This document shows positions 1 to 9,098 of a stretch of 64,000 bases of DNA, piece by piece; positions within the stretch are counted from its first letter, which is position 1; every line of letters starts with the position of its first letter. The DNA comes from Rhizobium oryziradicis. Its GTDB lineage: Bacteria; Pseudomonadota; Alphaproteobacteria; Rhizobiales; Rhizobiaceae. The notes beneath the pieces are model-generated. The model made no database searches and had not been told where the DNA came from. It saw only the letters and a list, made by a program, of their open reading frames with translations. Location of the stretch: positions 88,017 through 152,016 of the forward strand of contig NZ_MKIM01000026.1 in assembly GCF_001939045.1 (NCBI RefSeq), read 5' to 3'. Both the position numbers and the translations under genes were made by a program.

Positions 1-549
1 GTCGAGACCCTTGCAGAACCCGGTCAGGTGGTGTCCGCGGGACAGCCGGTCATACGGCTTGCGAAGGCCGGTCCGCGCGAGGCACTGGTTTGGATGCCCG
101 AGAACATGAGGCCTGCCATTGGCACGCTAGCGCGCGCCAGGATCTATGGCCAGAGCGGACAGGAAACGGCGGTCCTGCGGCAGATTTCCGATGCTGCTGA
201 CCAGCAGACACGCACCTATGAGACGCGTTGGGTCCTGCAGGGGGTTGCCGCTGCCGCATCTTTGGGCGCTACGGTGACAATCAGCGTCGAAAACAGCACC
301 CATGCACACTATGCCGAGGTTCCGCTCGGGGCGATACTCGACGATGGGACCCGGACGGGTGTCTGGGTTTTCAACGACAAGACCTCCACGGTTCATTTCC
401 GCCCGGTCGGGGTTGAACGGATCGGTGAGGAGACGGCCTTTGTTACGGATGTCAGATCTGGTGAAACGGTGGTGGCTCTTGGAGCCCATCTGCTTCAGGA
501 CGGTGCGAGTGTACGCACCGCGGTCGAAAAGGCGGAGGTCGCAAACTGA
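1..549 (+). CDS. RND efflux periplasmic adaptor (membrane fusion) protein, 3' part
   Basis: The reading frame is open from the first base, so only the last 182 codons are present and the N-terminus lies upstream of the window. The visible part has the beta-barrel and membrane-proximal pattern of HlyD/AcrA-type adaptors: a QISDAADQQTRTYETRW stretch, then a VTISVE strand and a C-terminal GVWVFND strand. Such proteins bridge the inner-membrane pump and an outer-membrane channel. Its stop codon overlaps the start of the RND pump gene (TGATG at 547-551), so the two are translationally coupled. Substrate cannot be read from the sequence. Confidence 0.88.
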   Translation, partial: VETLAEPGQVVSAGQPVIRLAKAGPREALVWMPENMRPAIGTLARARIYGQSGQETAVLRQISDAADQQTRTYETRWVLQGVAAAASLGATVTISVENSTHAHYAEVPLGAILDDGTRTGVWVFNDKTSTVHFRPVGVERIGEETAFVTDVRSGETVVALGAHLLQDGASVRTAVEKAEVAN

Positions 550-3500
550 TGAGCTTCAATCTTTCTGCGCTCGCCGTTCGCGAGCGCGCCATCACCTTGT
601 TCTTCATTGTCCTGCTGGCGGCAGCGGGCGCATACGCATTTATCAAATTGGGGCGCGCCGAAGACCCTTCGTTCACGATCAAGACCCTCACCGTCACCAC
701 GGTATGGCCCGGAGCCACCGCCCGTGAGATGCAGGATCTTGTCGCCGAGCCGCTGGAGAAGCGGATCCAGGAACTGACCTGGTATGATCGCGTGGAGACC
801 ACCACGCGTCCGGGTTTTGCTTACATGACCGTGACACTGAAGGACAATACGCCATCTTCCGTGGTCGAAGACGAGTTCTACCAGGCACGCAAGAAGCTCG
901 GCGATGAGGCCCGCAATCTGCCTCAGGGCGTGCTTGGCCCCTTCGTGAATGATGAATATTCCGACGTGAGTTTTGCCCTCTATGCTCTCAAGGCACAGGG
1001 CATGCCGAAGCGTGAGCTCGTTCGCCAGGCCGAAACGATTCGTCAGGATCTGCTGCATGTGCCTGGCGTCAAGAAGATCAATATTTTGGGTGAACAGCCG
1101 GAACAGATCTTTGTTGAGTTCTCCTATCCGAAGCTCGCGACGCTCGGCATTTCACCGCAGGATGTCGCGTCCGCGCTGCAGCGCCGCAACACCGTGACCC
1201 CGGCGGGCACGATCGACACGCGGGGACCGCAAGTGTTCATGCGCTTCGATGGTGCGTATGACAGTGTCCAGGCAGTGGCGGATACCCCGATCGTCGCGGG
1301 GGGACGCACACTCAAGCTTTCAGACTTCGCCGAGGTTCGCCGCGGTTATCAGGATCCGGAAACCTTTGTCATCCGGCACAATGGTGAACCGGCCATCATG
1401 CTGGGCGTCGTCATGCAGCAGGGCTGGAACGGCCTTGAACTGGGCAAGGCGCTGGAAGAGCGCTCCTCGAAGATCGCCCAGTCGCTGCCACTCGGCATCA
1501 CGCTTGCCAAAGTCAGCGACCAGGCCGTCAACATTCAGGAAGCCGTCGGCGAATTCATGCTGAAATTCGCCATGGCACTCGGCGTGGTGTTGTTCGTCAG
1601 TCTTGTCAGCCTCGGCTGGCGCGTCGGTATTGTCGTGGCGCTTGCCGTTCCGCTCACCCTCGGTGTCGTGTTCATCATCATGCTCGATACCGGCAGGTTC
1701 TTTGACCGCATCACGCTTGGCGCACTCATCCTGGCGCTCGGATTGCTCGTCGATGATGCCATTATCGCGATCGAAGTGATGGTCGTCAAAATGGAAGAGG
1801 GCATGGACCGCATCAAGGCGGCCGCCTATGCCTGGAGCCATACGGCAGCCCCGATGCTGTCGGGCACGCTCGTCACAATCATCGGTCTGATGCCGGTTGG
1901 CTTTGCGCGGTCAGCGGCCGGTGAATATGCCGGCAACATCTTCTGGATCGTCGGCTTTGCCTTGATCGTCTCCTGGCTCGTGGCTGTGATCTTCACACCC
2001 TATCTCGGCGTGAAGATGCTGCCGAATATCGCGCCGATCGAAGGCGGACACCACGCCATCTACAATACCCCGAATTATCGCCGGCTGCGCGGCGCAATCG
2101 AACTCGCCGTCCGCCACAAATTTCTCACTTGTGGCATCGTCGTCATGATGATGGGTGCGTCCGTCGTCGGTATGGGTGCTGTCAAACAGCAGTTCTTCCC
2201 GACATCAGACCGCCCGGAGGTGCTTGTTGAGGTCCGCCTGCCGGAGGGAACGAGCATCAAGACGACGACTGCCACGGTTGCGAAGCTGGAGAACTGGCTG
2301 CAGAAGCAGCCGGAGACGAAGATCGTCACCAGCTACGTAGGGCAGGGCGCTCCGCGGTTCTTCTTCGCGATGTCTCCGGAACTGCCTGACCCGGCCTTTG
2401 CAAAGATCGTCGTGCTGACCCCCAATGCGGAAGCCCGCGAAGAGCTGAAGGAACGCTTGCGCGAAGCCGTCTCAGGCGGACTTGCACCGGAAGCCTTCGT
2501 GCGGGTGACGCAACTTGTCTTCGGACCCTTCACGCCTTTCCCGGTCGAATTCCGGATCATGGGACCGGATCCGGAAAAGCTCTACCAAATCTCGGAACAG
2601 GCAATCTCCCTGATGCAGACCGTTCCGGATGTGCGCGATGCCAACCGAGACTGGGGCAATCGTACGCCGGTTCTCCGCTTCATTCCGGATCAGGAACGCC
2701 TCAACATGATCGGTCTATCTCCTGCAGAGGCGGGCCAGCAACTCCAGCTCCTCCTGACGGGTGTTCCGATCACGCAGGTTCGCGAAGACATCCGCAATGT
2801 TGACGTTGTTGCGCGAAGCGGCGGCGATACAAGGCTTGACCCGTCGAAGCTGTCCAACTTCTCCCTGATCACCCGGGAAGGCCGCGCGGTTCCGCTGGAC
2901 CAGATCGGTCACGCCGAGGTGCGCTTCGAAGAGCCGGTCATGAAACGGCGCGACCGCACGCCGGTCATCACGGTCCGCTCCGACATCAACGAGGCAACGC
3001 AGCCACCTGAGGTCTCTCAGCAGGTGATGAAGGCGCTTCAGCCGCTCATCGCGTCGCTGCCGGTCGGATACCGCATCGAAATGGGGGGTAATATCGAGGA
3101 GTCCATGAAGGCGAATACCGCTCTCGTCCGGGTCTTCCCCGTGATGATCGCCGCGATGCTGATCGTCATCATTCTGCAGGTCCGCAGCCTGTCGACGATG
3201 ACGATGGTGATGCTGACTGGGCCGCTTGGACTGGCTGGCGTCGTTCCAGTCCTTCTCATCTTCAATCAGCCATTCGGGTTCAATGCCATTCTGGGATTGA
3301 TCGGTTTGGCAGGTATCCTGATGCGCAACACGCTCATCCTGACTGAGCAGATAAAGGAGAACAAGGCCGCTGGTCTGGACGACTATCATGCTGTCATCGA
3401 GGCAACCGTGCAACGAACGAGACCGGTCATCCTGACAGCGCTCGCAGCGGTGCTCGCCTTCATCCCGCTGACGCATTCCGTCTTCTGGGGCTCCATGGCC

Positions 3501-3662
3501 TACACGCTGATCGGTGGCACGGCGGTCGGCACGGTTTTGATCCTCCTGTTCCTGCCGGCACTCTATGCGACCTGGTTCAGGATCAAGCCGCCAAAGGCGG
3601 GCACGCAGCCTCAGTCCGAAGGAGAGGTGGAGCATCAACCTCTGCGGCTTGCAGCCGAATGA
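549..3662 (+). CDS. RND family efflux pump permease (AcrB-like)
   Basis: A 1037-residue protein, the usual length for a hydrophobe/amphiphile efflux RND pump of the inner membrane, driven by proton antiport. A first membrane helix near residues 13-33 is followed by a large periplasmic loop, a TM2-TM6 block around 335-490, a second loop and a final helix block around 865-1010. The paired aspartates of TM4 (Asp402-Asp403 in GLLVDDAIIAIE) match the proton-relay aspartates of AcrB. It forms an operon with the upstream adaptor. No outer-membrane channel gene follows; the next sequence is a decayed regulator. Confidence 0.95.
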   Translation: MSFNLSALAVRERAITLFFIVLLAAAGAYAFIKLGRAEDPSFTIKTLTVTTVWPGATAREMQDLVAEPLEKRIQELTWYDRVETTTRPGFAYMTVTLKDNTPSSVVEDEFYQARKKLGDEARNLPQGVLGPFVNDEYSDVSFALYALKAQGMPKRELVRQAETIRQDLLHVPGVKKINILGEQPEQIFVEFSYPKLATLGISPQDVASALQRRNTVTPAGTIDTRGPQVFMRFDGAYDSVQAVADTPIVAGGRTLKLSDFAEVRRGYQDPETFVIRHNGEPAIMLGVVMQQGWNGLELGKALEERSSKIAQSLPLGITLAKVSDQAVNIQEAVGEFMLKFAMALGVVLFVSLVSLGWRVGIVVALAVPLTLGVVFIIMLDTGRFFDRITLGALILALGLLVDDAIIAIEVMVVKMEEGMDRIKAAAYAWSHTAAPMLSGTLVTIIGLMPVGFARSAAGEYAGNIFWIVGFALIVSWLVAVIFTPYLGVKMLPNIAPIEGGHHAIYNTPNYRRLRGAIELAVRHKFLTCGIVVMMMGASVVGMGAVKQQFFPTSDRPEVLVEVRLPEGTSIKTTTATVAKLENWLQKQPETKIVTSYVGQGAPRFFFAMSPELPDPAFAKIVVLTPNAEAREELKERLREAVSGGLAPEAFVRVTQLVFGPFTPFPVEFRIMGPDPEKLYQISEQAISLMQTVPDVRDANRDWGNRTPVLRFIPDQERLNMIGLSPAEAGQQLQLLLTGVPITQVREDIRNVDVVARSGGDTRLDPSKLSNFSLITREGRAVPLDQIGHAEVRFEEPVMKRRDRTPVITVRSDINEATQPPEVSQQVMKALQPLIASLPVGYRIEMGGNIEESMKANTALVRVFPVMIAAMLIVIILQVRSLSTMTMVMLTGPLGLAGVVPVLLIFNQPFGFNAILGLIGLAGILMRNTLILTEQIKENKAAGLDDYHAVIEATVQRTRPVILTALAAVLAFIPLTHSVFWGSMAYTLIGGTAVGTVLILLFLPALYATWFRIKPPKAGTQPQSEGEVEHQPLRLAAE

Positions 3663-3717
3663 GCGACATCCGACAAGCCAGTGCACTCTGACGCCGTTGC
3701 GGGATTATGATCGTGAG

Positions 3718-3864
3718 ATGCACGACGCACTTCTGGATGTGGCGGAAAAACTCTTCCGCCACATTGGCCACCAGAAGACAACGATCGAGGATAATTCCAT
3801 TCTGGCATGGCGGGACTATTTCAACGTCAACCGTGCAACAACGATGTTCAAAGATCGACAATAG
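3718..3864 (+). pseudogene. TetR/AcrR-type repressor remnant (N-terminal HTH only)
   Basis: The 48 codons read MHDALLDVAEKLFRHIGHQ, then a TTIED motif, then a scrambled segment ending in FNVNRATTMFKDR. The first part is a typical TetR N-terminus (LLDVAEKLFRHIG..TTIEDIA). The last part resembles the recognition helix (VNRATLYNHFKDR), but with residues lost between and within the two. The ligand-binding domain is absent because a TAG follows. TetR repressors commonly sit beside RND pump genes, so this probably was the pump's local repressor. Loss could leave the pump derepressed (inference). Confidence 0.6.
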
Positions 3865-4100
3865 AGTGCATGGGTTACGGTGGTAACTTTTGCCCAGTCC
3901 GACAACTGATCTACATAGTGATCAGCGCGTTTTTGCGTCTGTTCGAATTGTTCCGACATTAGCAGTTCTTCTACATTCGAAAGATGTCCAGTCCATGTTC
4001 AATCGAGCATGACAAGGTATTTGTCAGGATACTACCGCTTGGAGATCCGCCCGCGTGCCCAAGATGCTGTTGACCGCTGTTGCCACGCTTGGCAAACACT

Positions 4101-4126
4101 GCCGGACCCGTTAAAACGGGTCCGGC
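4101..4126 (-). terminator. Strong hairpin downstream of the SDR gene
   Basis: Perfect 12-base arms GCCGGACCCGTT and AACGGGTCCGGC surround a 2-base AA centre, 9 bases beyond the stop of the minus-strand SDR gene. The bases that follow on the minus strand are only mildly T-rich, so termination may be rho-assisted. Confidence 0.55.
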
Positions 4127-4134
4127 CCACCTGA

Positions 4135-4887
4135 TCAGCGGTTCAGGGTGCGCCCACCATCCACGACGATTTCCGTCCCTATTGTCCATGCCGATTCGTC
4201 GGATGCCAGATAAACGACAGCCTTGGCGACTTCGGCCGCAGTACCGAAGCGCCCGGCGGGAATTGTAGAGACGATCTCGTTGTTTACCTGTTCTCTGTAG
4301 GCGTCTGGAATGCCGAGCTTATCGTAGAGCGGCGTTTCGACCGGGCCGGGGCTGACTGCATTGACGCGGATACCACGTGGCAGGAGTTCGGAAGAGAGCG
4401 TCTTCGACAGGTTGAGGAAGGCCGCTTTGGTCGCGCCGTAGACGGAGGAATTGGCGGCACCGACATGCGCGTTGACCGAGGTGTTGAGCACCACTGAGGC
4501 GGGTTGGGCGAAGATTGGCAGCAAAGCCTGCATCAGGAAGTAGGGGCCGCGCACGTTGATGGCGAAGGACTGATTGAAGGCTTCCTCAGTCCAGGCTTCC
4601 ATCGGCTGCCAGACCGATATGCCAGCATTGAGGAAAGCCACATCCAACTGTCCGTAATGGTGCTTTACCGCATTTGCGAGCTCGCGTTGCGCCTCGACGC
4701 TCGCGCTGTCGGCCTTCAAGACCAGAACTTCTGATCCGAGTGCGGACTTTGCTTTTTCAATGGATTCCGGGTTGTTACCGGTCACGATGACGCGCGCGCC
4801 TTCGTTGAGAAACTGCTTTGCGGTTTCGAGGCCAATGCCTGAAGTGCCGCCGGTGATCAAGGTACGTTTTCCATTAAGACGTGTCAT
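4135..4887 (-). CDS. SDR family NAD(P)-dependent oxidoreductase
   Basis: A 250-residue classical short-chain dehydrogenase. The cofactor loop TGGTSGIG is at residues 12-19, the NAG motif at 87-89, a catalytic serine near 137, and the YxxxK pair is Tyr150/Lys154 (YGATK). The C-terminus carries the usual IVVDGG strand. It probably reduces or oxidises a carbonyl/alcohol substrate in the cytoplasm; the substrate is not readable. An inverted repeat lies 18 bases upstream of the start, and an AraC-family gene lies just upstream in the same direction. Confidence 0.9.
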   Translation of the reverse strand: MTRLNGKRTLITGGTSGIGLETAKQFLNEGARVIVTGNNPESIEKAKSALGSEVLVLKADSASVEAQRELANAVKHHYGQLDVAFLNAGISVWQPMEAWTEEAFNQSFAINVRGPYFLMQALLPIFAQPASVVLNTSVNAHVGAANSSVYGATKAAFLNLSKTLSSELLPRGIRVNAVSPGPVETPLYDKLGIPDAYREQVNNEIVSTIPAGRFGTAAEVAKAVVYLASDESAWTIGTEIVVDGGRTLNR

Positions 4888-4904
4888 AAAAGATGCCCGT
4901 TTTT

Positions 4905-4918
4905 GAGATTCTAATCTC
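4905..4918. promoter_or_regulatory. Candidate operator (inverted repeat) upstream of the SDR gene
   Basis: GAGATT-CT-AATCTC is a perfect 6-base inverted repeat with a 2-base spacer, 18 bases upstream of the minus-strand SDR start. Size and position fit a dimeric regulator site. Which regulator binds is unknown. Confidence 0.35.
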
Positions 4919-4981
4919 GACCTACGGCGGCATATTTTCTCAGTTGCCTTCCGTGTCGATGGCTATCTCAATAGACGGGAT

Positions 4982-4999
4982 GCGGGGCTTAAGCCCCGC
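4982..4999. promoter_or_regulatory. Perfect 18-base palindrome between AraC and SDR genes
   Basis: GCGGGGCTTAAGCCCCGC is fully self-complementary with no spacer. It lies about 115 bases past the stop of the AraC gene and about 95 bases upstream of the SDR start. It could be an operator or the stem of a terminator for the AraC transcript. No T-run follows on the minus strand. Confidence 0.3.
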
Positions 5000-5113
5000 C
5001 CAATAAGCTCAAAATATTGCCCAATTATCTCAGCACTCCATCAAGCTGAACACTTTGGACGATCCGCAGCGTATCCCTGCTCGAATGAAGCTGCCCGCAA
5101 TCTCATACCAGAA

Positions 5114-6007
5114 CTAAACCGGGCTGCTCATTGAATGCCGCAGCTGGCGCATGTCGCGAACGGGTGGGGCACCAAACTGCCTCAGATACTCGCGGCTAAA
5201 CTGAGACGCACTCTCATAACCAACTGCGAAGGCCACGTCAGATGCGCTGTGATCACCTGCGAGCAATAGCTGGCGTGCCTGCTGTAGCCGGAGCTGCTTC
5301 TGGTACTGGACAGGACTGAGGCTGGTCAACGCCACGAAATGACGGTGCAGGCTTGCGCGGCTCATGCCGCTCACATCGCACAATGCATCTATCCGTAACC
5401 GCGTGTTCTGATGGTCGCGGATCCACTCCACGGCACGGCGGATCCGACCAAGCGCTCCTTCAGGCTGCGCGATATGGCGAAGGAGCCTTCCCTGCGGTCC
5501 CTGGAGGAGACGATAGAGCAATTCGCGCTCCGCCATCGATGCCAGTACAGGTATGTCGCTCGGGGTATCGAGCAAAGAAAGCAGGCGCAGCAGCGTGTCG
5601 CGTAGTGGCGGTGTCATCGAATTGATGGCGATCCCTATACCAGGCGCTTCGGAATCGCGGATCGGCGGCATATCGGCAGCTATCTGAGACAAAAGCGCCG
5701 GGTCCAGGACCAGTGACACCGAGATATAGGGACGCCCGTCATCGGCGTTGTGGATCTGGCCGCTTAAGGGAAGATCCAGAGCACTCACGAGGTATTGCGC
5801 CGAGTCGTAACGCAGCAAGTTGTTTTGGATCGCCACATCCTTCGATCCCTGCAGGATGAAGCAGATCATGGATCGGTAGAGGCATGGCGACGTGCCGGAG
5901 GTCACCTGTCCTATTCCGATCTCCAGGCGTGGGATCGGAGTGGTCGTTACGCCAGGCCGTGCATGCCGCAGGGCAATGTCGATGTGAGGTTGAAGGTGAT
6001 CGGTCAT
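5114..6007 (-). CDS. AraC family transcriptional regulator
   Basis: About 297 residues from the ATG at 6007. An ATG-less extension to 6055 is open but does not look like the family N-terminus. The N-terminal half resembles the AraC_N cupin-like sensing domain (MICFILQGSKDVAIQ, then a YLVSALDLPLSG segment). The C-terminal ~100 residues carry the two HTH units typical of AraC (LRIDALCDVSGMSRASLHRH and SASDVAFAVGYESASQFSRE). Regulators of this subtype often sit beside SDR or oxidoreductase genes. The SDR gene downstream on the same strand and the SDR remnant divergently upstream are the likely historical targets. Confidence 0.88.
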   Translation of the reverse strand: MTDHLQPHIDIALRHARPGVTTTPIPRLEIGIGQVTSGTSPCLYRSMICFILQGSKDVAIQNNLLRYDSAQYLVSALDLPLSGQIHNADDGRPYISVSLVLDPALLSQIAADMPPIRDSEAPGIGIAINSMTPPLRDTLLRLLSLLDTPSDIPVLASMAERELLYRLLQGPQGRLLRHIAQPEGALGRIRRAVEWIRDHQNTRLRIDALCDVSGMSRASLHRHFVALTSLSPVQYQKQLRLQQARQLLLAGDHSASDVAFAVGYESASQFSREYLRQFGAPPVRDMRQLRHSMSSPV

Positions 6008-6174
6008 GAAGTCTGTATGCCACCGATTTCGGAATAATAAAAGTCCCTGAGACAATCGGGCAAGAAATTGAGAGCATTGGGCAGGCGACGCGGGAGTGGA
6101 CTATTTCATTCTCATCGGAATGAAGCCGTAGCGGCATGCATTCCTCGCTGAACCAAACGACGAACGAGCAGGCC

Positions 6175-6438
6175 ATGAACAAAAAGATCGCAATCATCAC
6201 AGGTTCCAGCCGGGGCCTTGGCCGCAATATGGCGGTGCATCTCGCCCGGCGCGGCGTTGGTATTATCGGCACCTATCGCAATGGCGAGGCTGAAGCCGGT
6301 GCGCTGCGCCAGGAGATCGAGGCGCTGGGCGGCAAGGTCGCGATGATCGCGCTCGACGATCTGGCACTTTTGACTGGCCATGGTCGCCAGATGCCGCTGA
6401 TCATCAAGGGCGGCAAGATCGTCAAGGAAGCCGCATAA
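6175..6438 (+). pseudogene. Chimeric remnant: SDR N-terminus joined to an unrelated C-terminus
   Basis: The 87-codon frame starts MNKKIAIITGSSRGLGRNM, an unmistakable SDR cofactor-binding start with the Rossmann TGSSRGLG loop. It reaches only the second beta-alpha unit (EIEALGGKVAMIALDD). It then ends LALLTGHGRQMPLIIKGGKI, which looks like the last residues of an amidohydrolase-type protein (closing beta-strand KGGKIV). No SDR active site remains. This looks like an in-frame deletion joining two genes. The SDR half is well supported; the identity of the tail is tentative. Confidence 0.6.
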
Positions 6439-6535
6439 GCGAACGACCCGAACCGGGCACATGCAACAGCTACCCCGGTCTAGAGAAAAGACCGGCGGCA
6501 CAGGTAAGTGGATCGGCCAATAAATATGAAGCGGG

Positions 6536-8341
6536 CTAGGCGACCTGCACGAGATGTCCCGGCGAGACTTCCCGATATTGCCGCACCGGTGGCTGATAGC
6601 CGTTCGGCCTCACCGGGCTTTTCAGCTCGTCGTTGGAGATGCCACGTCGGATACCGCGCCGGGCCGGATCGGGCACCGGAACCGCCGCTATCAGCTTCTT
6701 CGTGTATGGATGCTGCGGGTTTTCAAAAACAGAGGCGCGCGGACCAATCTCGACGATCTCGCCCAGATACATGACTGCAACGCGATGGCTTACGCGCTCG
6801 ACCACTGCCATGTCATGACTGATGAACAGGAAAGCGAGGTTGAGGCTTTCCTGAAGGTCGAGCAGCAGATTGCATACCTGCGCCTTGATGGAGACATCGA
6901 GCGCCGAAACGCTTTCGTCCGCCACGATTACCTTGGGATCGAGAGACAGGGCGCGAGCGATGGCGATACGCTGACGCTGGCCACCCGAGAATTCGTGCGG
7001 GTAGCGGTTCATCATGGCGCTGGAGAGACCGACACGCTCCAGAAGATCCGCCGCCTTTTCCTGCGCCTGACGCTTCGACCCCATCTGGTGCTTGATGAAG
7101 GGCTCCGCCACCGCTGCCCCAACCGTCATGCGCGGGTTGAGGCTGGAGAAGGGATCCTGGAAGATCATCTGGATGCTCTTGCGCATCCGCCGAAGATCCG
7201 GCCCTCGCAGGTCGCGGACATTGTATCCTTCCAGCTGAATCTGTCCGGCCGTCGGCTCGATCAGCCGCATGATGGAGCGGCCGGTGGTGGACTTGCCGCA
7301 GCCGGATTCTCCAACCAGCGACAGTGTCTCACCTTCGCGTAAATCGAAGGAGACATTTTCCACCGCATGGATCGCACCCGCCTGGCGGCTGAAGAGGCCT
7401 GAACGGATGGCAAAACGCGTCACGAGGTTCTTCACTTCGAGGATCGGGCCTTTCTTGGCAACCGTATCTTTTTCCTCAGAGGGTTCGGTGGAAATCCCGG
7501 TCTTCACGTCGACGCTCGGAAAGCGCAACGGCAGCTTGCGGCCTTCCATGGAGCCCAGCTTCGGCACCGCTGACAAAAGCGCGCGCGTGTAAGGGTGTTG
7601 GCCGCGATGGAAGATGTCGTCTGTCTGGCCGGTTTCGACCGCTTCGCCTCTGAACATGACGATGGTTCGGTCAGAAATTTCCGCGACAACACCCATATCG
7701 TGGGTGATGAAGAGAACCGACATGCCTTCCTCTTCCTGCAGAACCTTGATCAGATCGAGGATCTGTCCCTGGATCGTCACATCCAGTGCCGTGGTCGGTT
7801 CGTCGGCAATCAGAAGCTTCGGCTTGGAGGCCAACGCCATGGCGATCATCACACGTTGTCGCATGCCGCCGGAGAACTGGTGCGGATATTCGTCGAAGCG
7901 ACCTCTGGCGTTCGGGATGCGTACTTTTTCCAGCAGGCGTATCGTCTCGTCGCGTGCTTCTTTGGCACGCATACCCTTGTGGCGCGTCAGCACCTCGGAG
8001 ATCTGGCGACCGATGGTGAAGATCGGATTGAGCGACGTCATCGGCTCCTGAAAGATCATCGCCATCTCGTTGCCGCGAACCGAACGCATCTCCTTCTCGG
8101 AGAGGGTCGCAAGATCGCGGCCGTTGAGGAAAATCTGCCCTTCAATCCGACTGGAATTGGCAGCCAGCAGGCGCATGATCGAGAGCGAGGTGACGCTTTT
8201 CCCCGATCCGGATTCGCCGACGATCGCCACCGTCTCGCCAGCACCGACATCAAAGGCGATATCCCGGACGACAGATTTCCATTGTCCGTCGACCCGGAAG
8301 GAGGTGGTGAGGTTCCTGACGGAGAGAACTGGACTACTCAT
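6536..8341 (-). CDS. Dipeptide/glutathione-type ABC transporter, fused double ATPase
   Basis: About 601 residues from the ATG at 8341, which overlaps the end of the DUF1028 gene (ATGAGTAG). Two complete ABC ATPase domains are present. Domain one has Walker A GESGSGKS at 42-49 and signature SGGMRQ at 157-162. Domain two has Walker A GESGCGKS at 344-351 and signature SGGQRQ at 452-457. After each domain comes the HPYT oligopeptide-transporter motif. This is the DppD-DppF fusion arrangement seen in GsiA. It powers the two permeases encoded upstream in the same operon and is the operon's last gene. Confidence 0.93.
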   Translation of the reverse strand: MSSPVLSVRNLTTSFRVDGQWKSVVRDIAFDVGAGETVAIVGESGSGKSVTSLSIMRLLAANSSRIEGQIFLNGRDLATLSEKEMRSVRGNEMAMIFQEPMTSLNPIFTIGRQISEVLTRHKGMRAKEARDETIRLLEKVRIPNARGRFDEYPHQFSGGMRQRVMIAMALASKPKLLIADEPTTALDVTIQGQILDLIKVLQEEEGMSVLFITHDMGVVAEISDRTIVMFRGEAVETGQTDDIFHRGQHPYTRALLSAVPKLGSMEGRKLPLRFPSVDVKTGISTEPSEEKDTVAKKGPILEVKNLVTRFAIRSGLFSRQAGAIHAVENVSFDLREGETLSLVGESGCGKSTTGRSIMRLIEPTAGQIQLEGYNVRDLRGPDLRRMRKSIQMIFQDPFSSLNPRMTVGAAVAEPFIKHQMGSKRQAQEKAADLLERVGLSSAMMNRYPHEFSGGQRQRIAIARALSLDPKVIVADESVSALDVSIKAQVCNLLLDLQESLNLAFLFISHDMAVVERVSHRVAVMYLGEIVEIGPRASVFENPQHPYTKKLIAAVPVPDPARRGIRRGISNDELKSPVRPNGYQPPVRQYREVSPGHLVQVA

Positions 8342-9095
8342 GGGGCACCCAAGCTGTTGCATAAGAGGCGGACGCTCGGCCGGCAGCAATTCGCTCGGCT
8401 TCAAGTTCTGCAATCTTTCGGTCGATTTCACTTCGATCGATCATGCCATGGGGATCGTCCCGCGTCGGCATGGTCTCGGCCACATGCAGATAGCGTTCCT
8501 GAGCGACTTGATAGAGCCGCCAGAGTTCGGTGAGCGGATCACCGTGATCATCCGCATGGATGCGCAGCCAGGGATAATCCTGGTCGCGATAGATCACCAG
8601 CGCCGCAGACTGCTTGCCGCGCTTATCGCCGCCGGCCGCCTCGCCTGCCTCCATCGCGCCGAGCAGACGTTCGGCAAAAGGTGCCTTCGCAAGGTCCTTG
8701 TAAGCCTTCAGGGTTTTCTCGATGACCTGCGGCCCGACCAGCATGTTGCCGGCAACGGACACATTGTCATCCACCAGATGCCCTGCCCAATCCACACATT
8801 TCGAGCCGGTAAAGGCGGCGTTTCGCCCTTGGGCGTCGATAAGATGCATCTGCCGCTGCTGGCAACCATCGTCTCGTGATGTCACGGCAGTGATGATCTC
8901 TTCCGGCGATTTTCCCTCGCCCAGCATGGCAAGGCCATCAGTGCCATAGAGCGGGCTGACGAAGGCTTGCGTGGCAACGGCACCGACCCGACCCCGGATA
9001 TGGGGAACGGCGCAGCCGACTGCAAAGAAGCGGCTGGCAACGGCGATGGCCAGATGGCCGGTTTGAGGATCACGGGCAACAATCGACCAGGTCAT
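8334..9095 (-). CDS. DUF1028 family protein (Ntn-hydrolase-like fold)
   Basis: A 253-residue protein opening TWSIVARDPQTGHLAIAVAS, the hallmark start of DUF1028, with the family's GAVATQAFVSPLYG segment and the VAGNML motif in mid-protein. The family is predicted to have an Ntn-hydrolase fold, and its members often sit beside peptide or amino-acid transport and gamma-glutamyltransferase genes, as here. Enzymatic activity is not established. It is the penultimate gene of the ABC operon, 3 bases after the gamma-glutamyltransferase stop. There is no signal peptide, so it is probably cytoplasmic. Confidence 0.9.
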   Translation of the reverse strand: MTWSIVARDPQTGHLAIAVASRFFAVGCAVPHIRGRVGAVATQAFVSPLYGTDGLAMLGEGKSPEEIITAVTSRDDGCQQRQMHLIDAQGRNAAFTGSKCVDWAGHLVDDNVSVAGNMLVGPQVIEKTLKAYKDLAKAPFAERLLGAMEAGEAAGGDKRGKQSAALVIYRDQDYPWLRIHADDHGDPLTELWRLYQVAQERYLHVAETMPTRDDPHGMIDRSEIDRKIAELEAERIAAGRASASYATAWVPHE

Positions 9096-9098
9096 GGC

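Noticed and set aside
2715..3686. Minus-strand 323-codon frame over the RND pump
   Set aside because: Arg/Gln/His/Asp-rich translation without any domain, fully opposite the RND pump gene.
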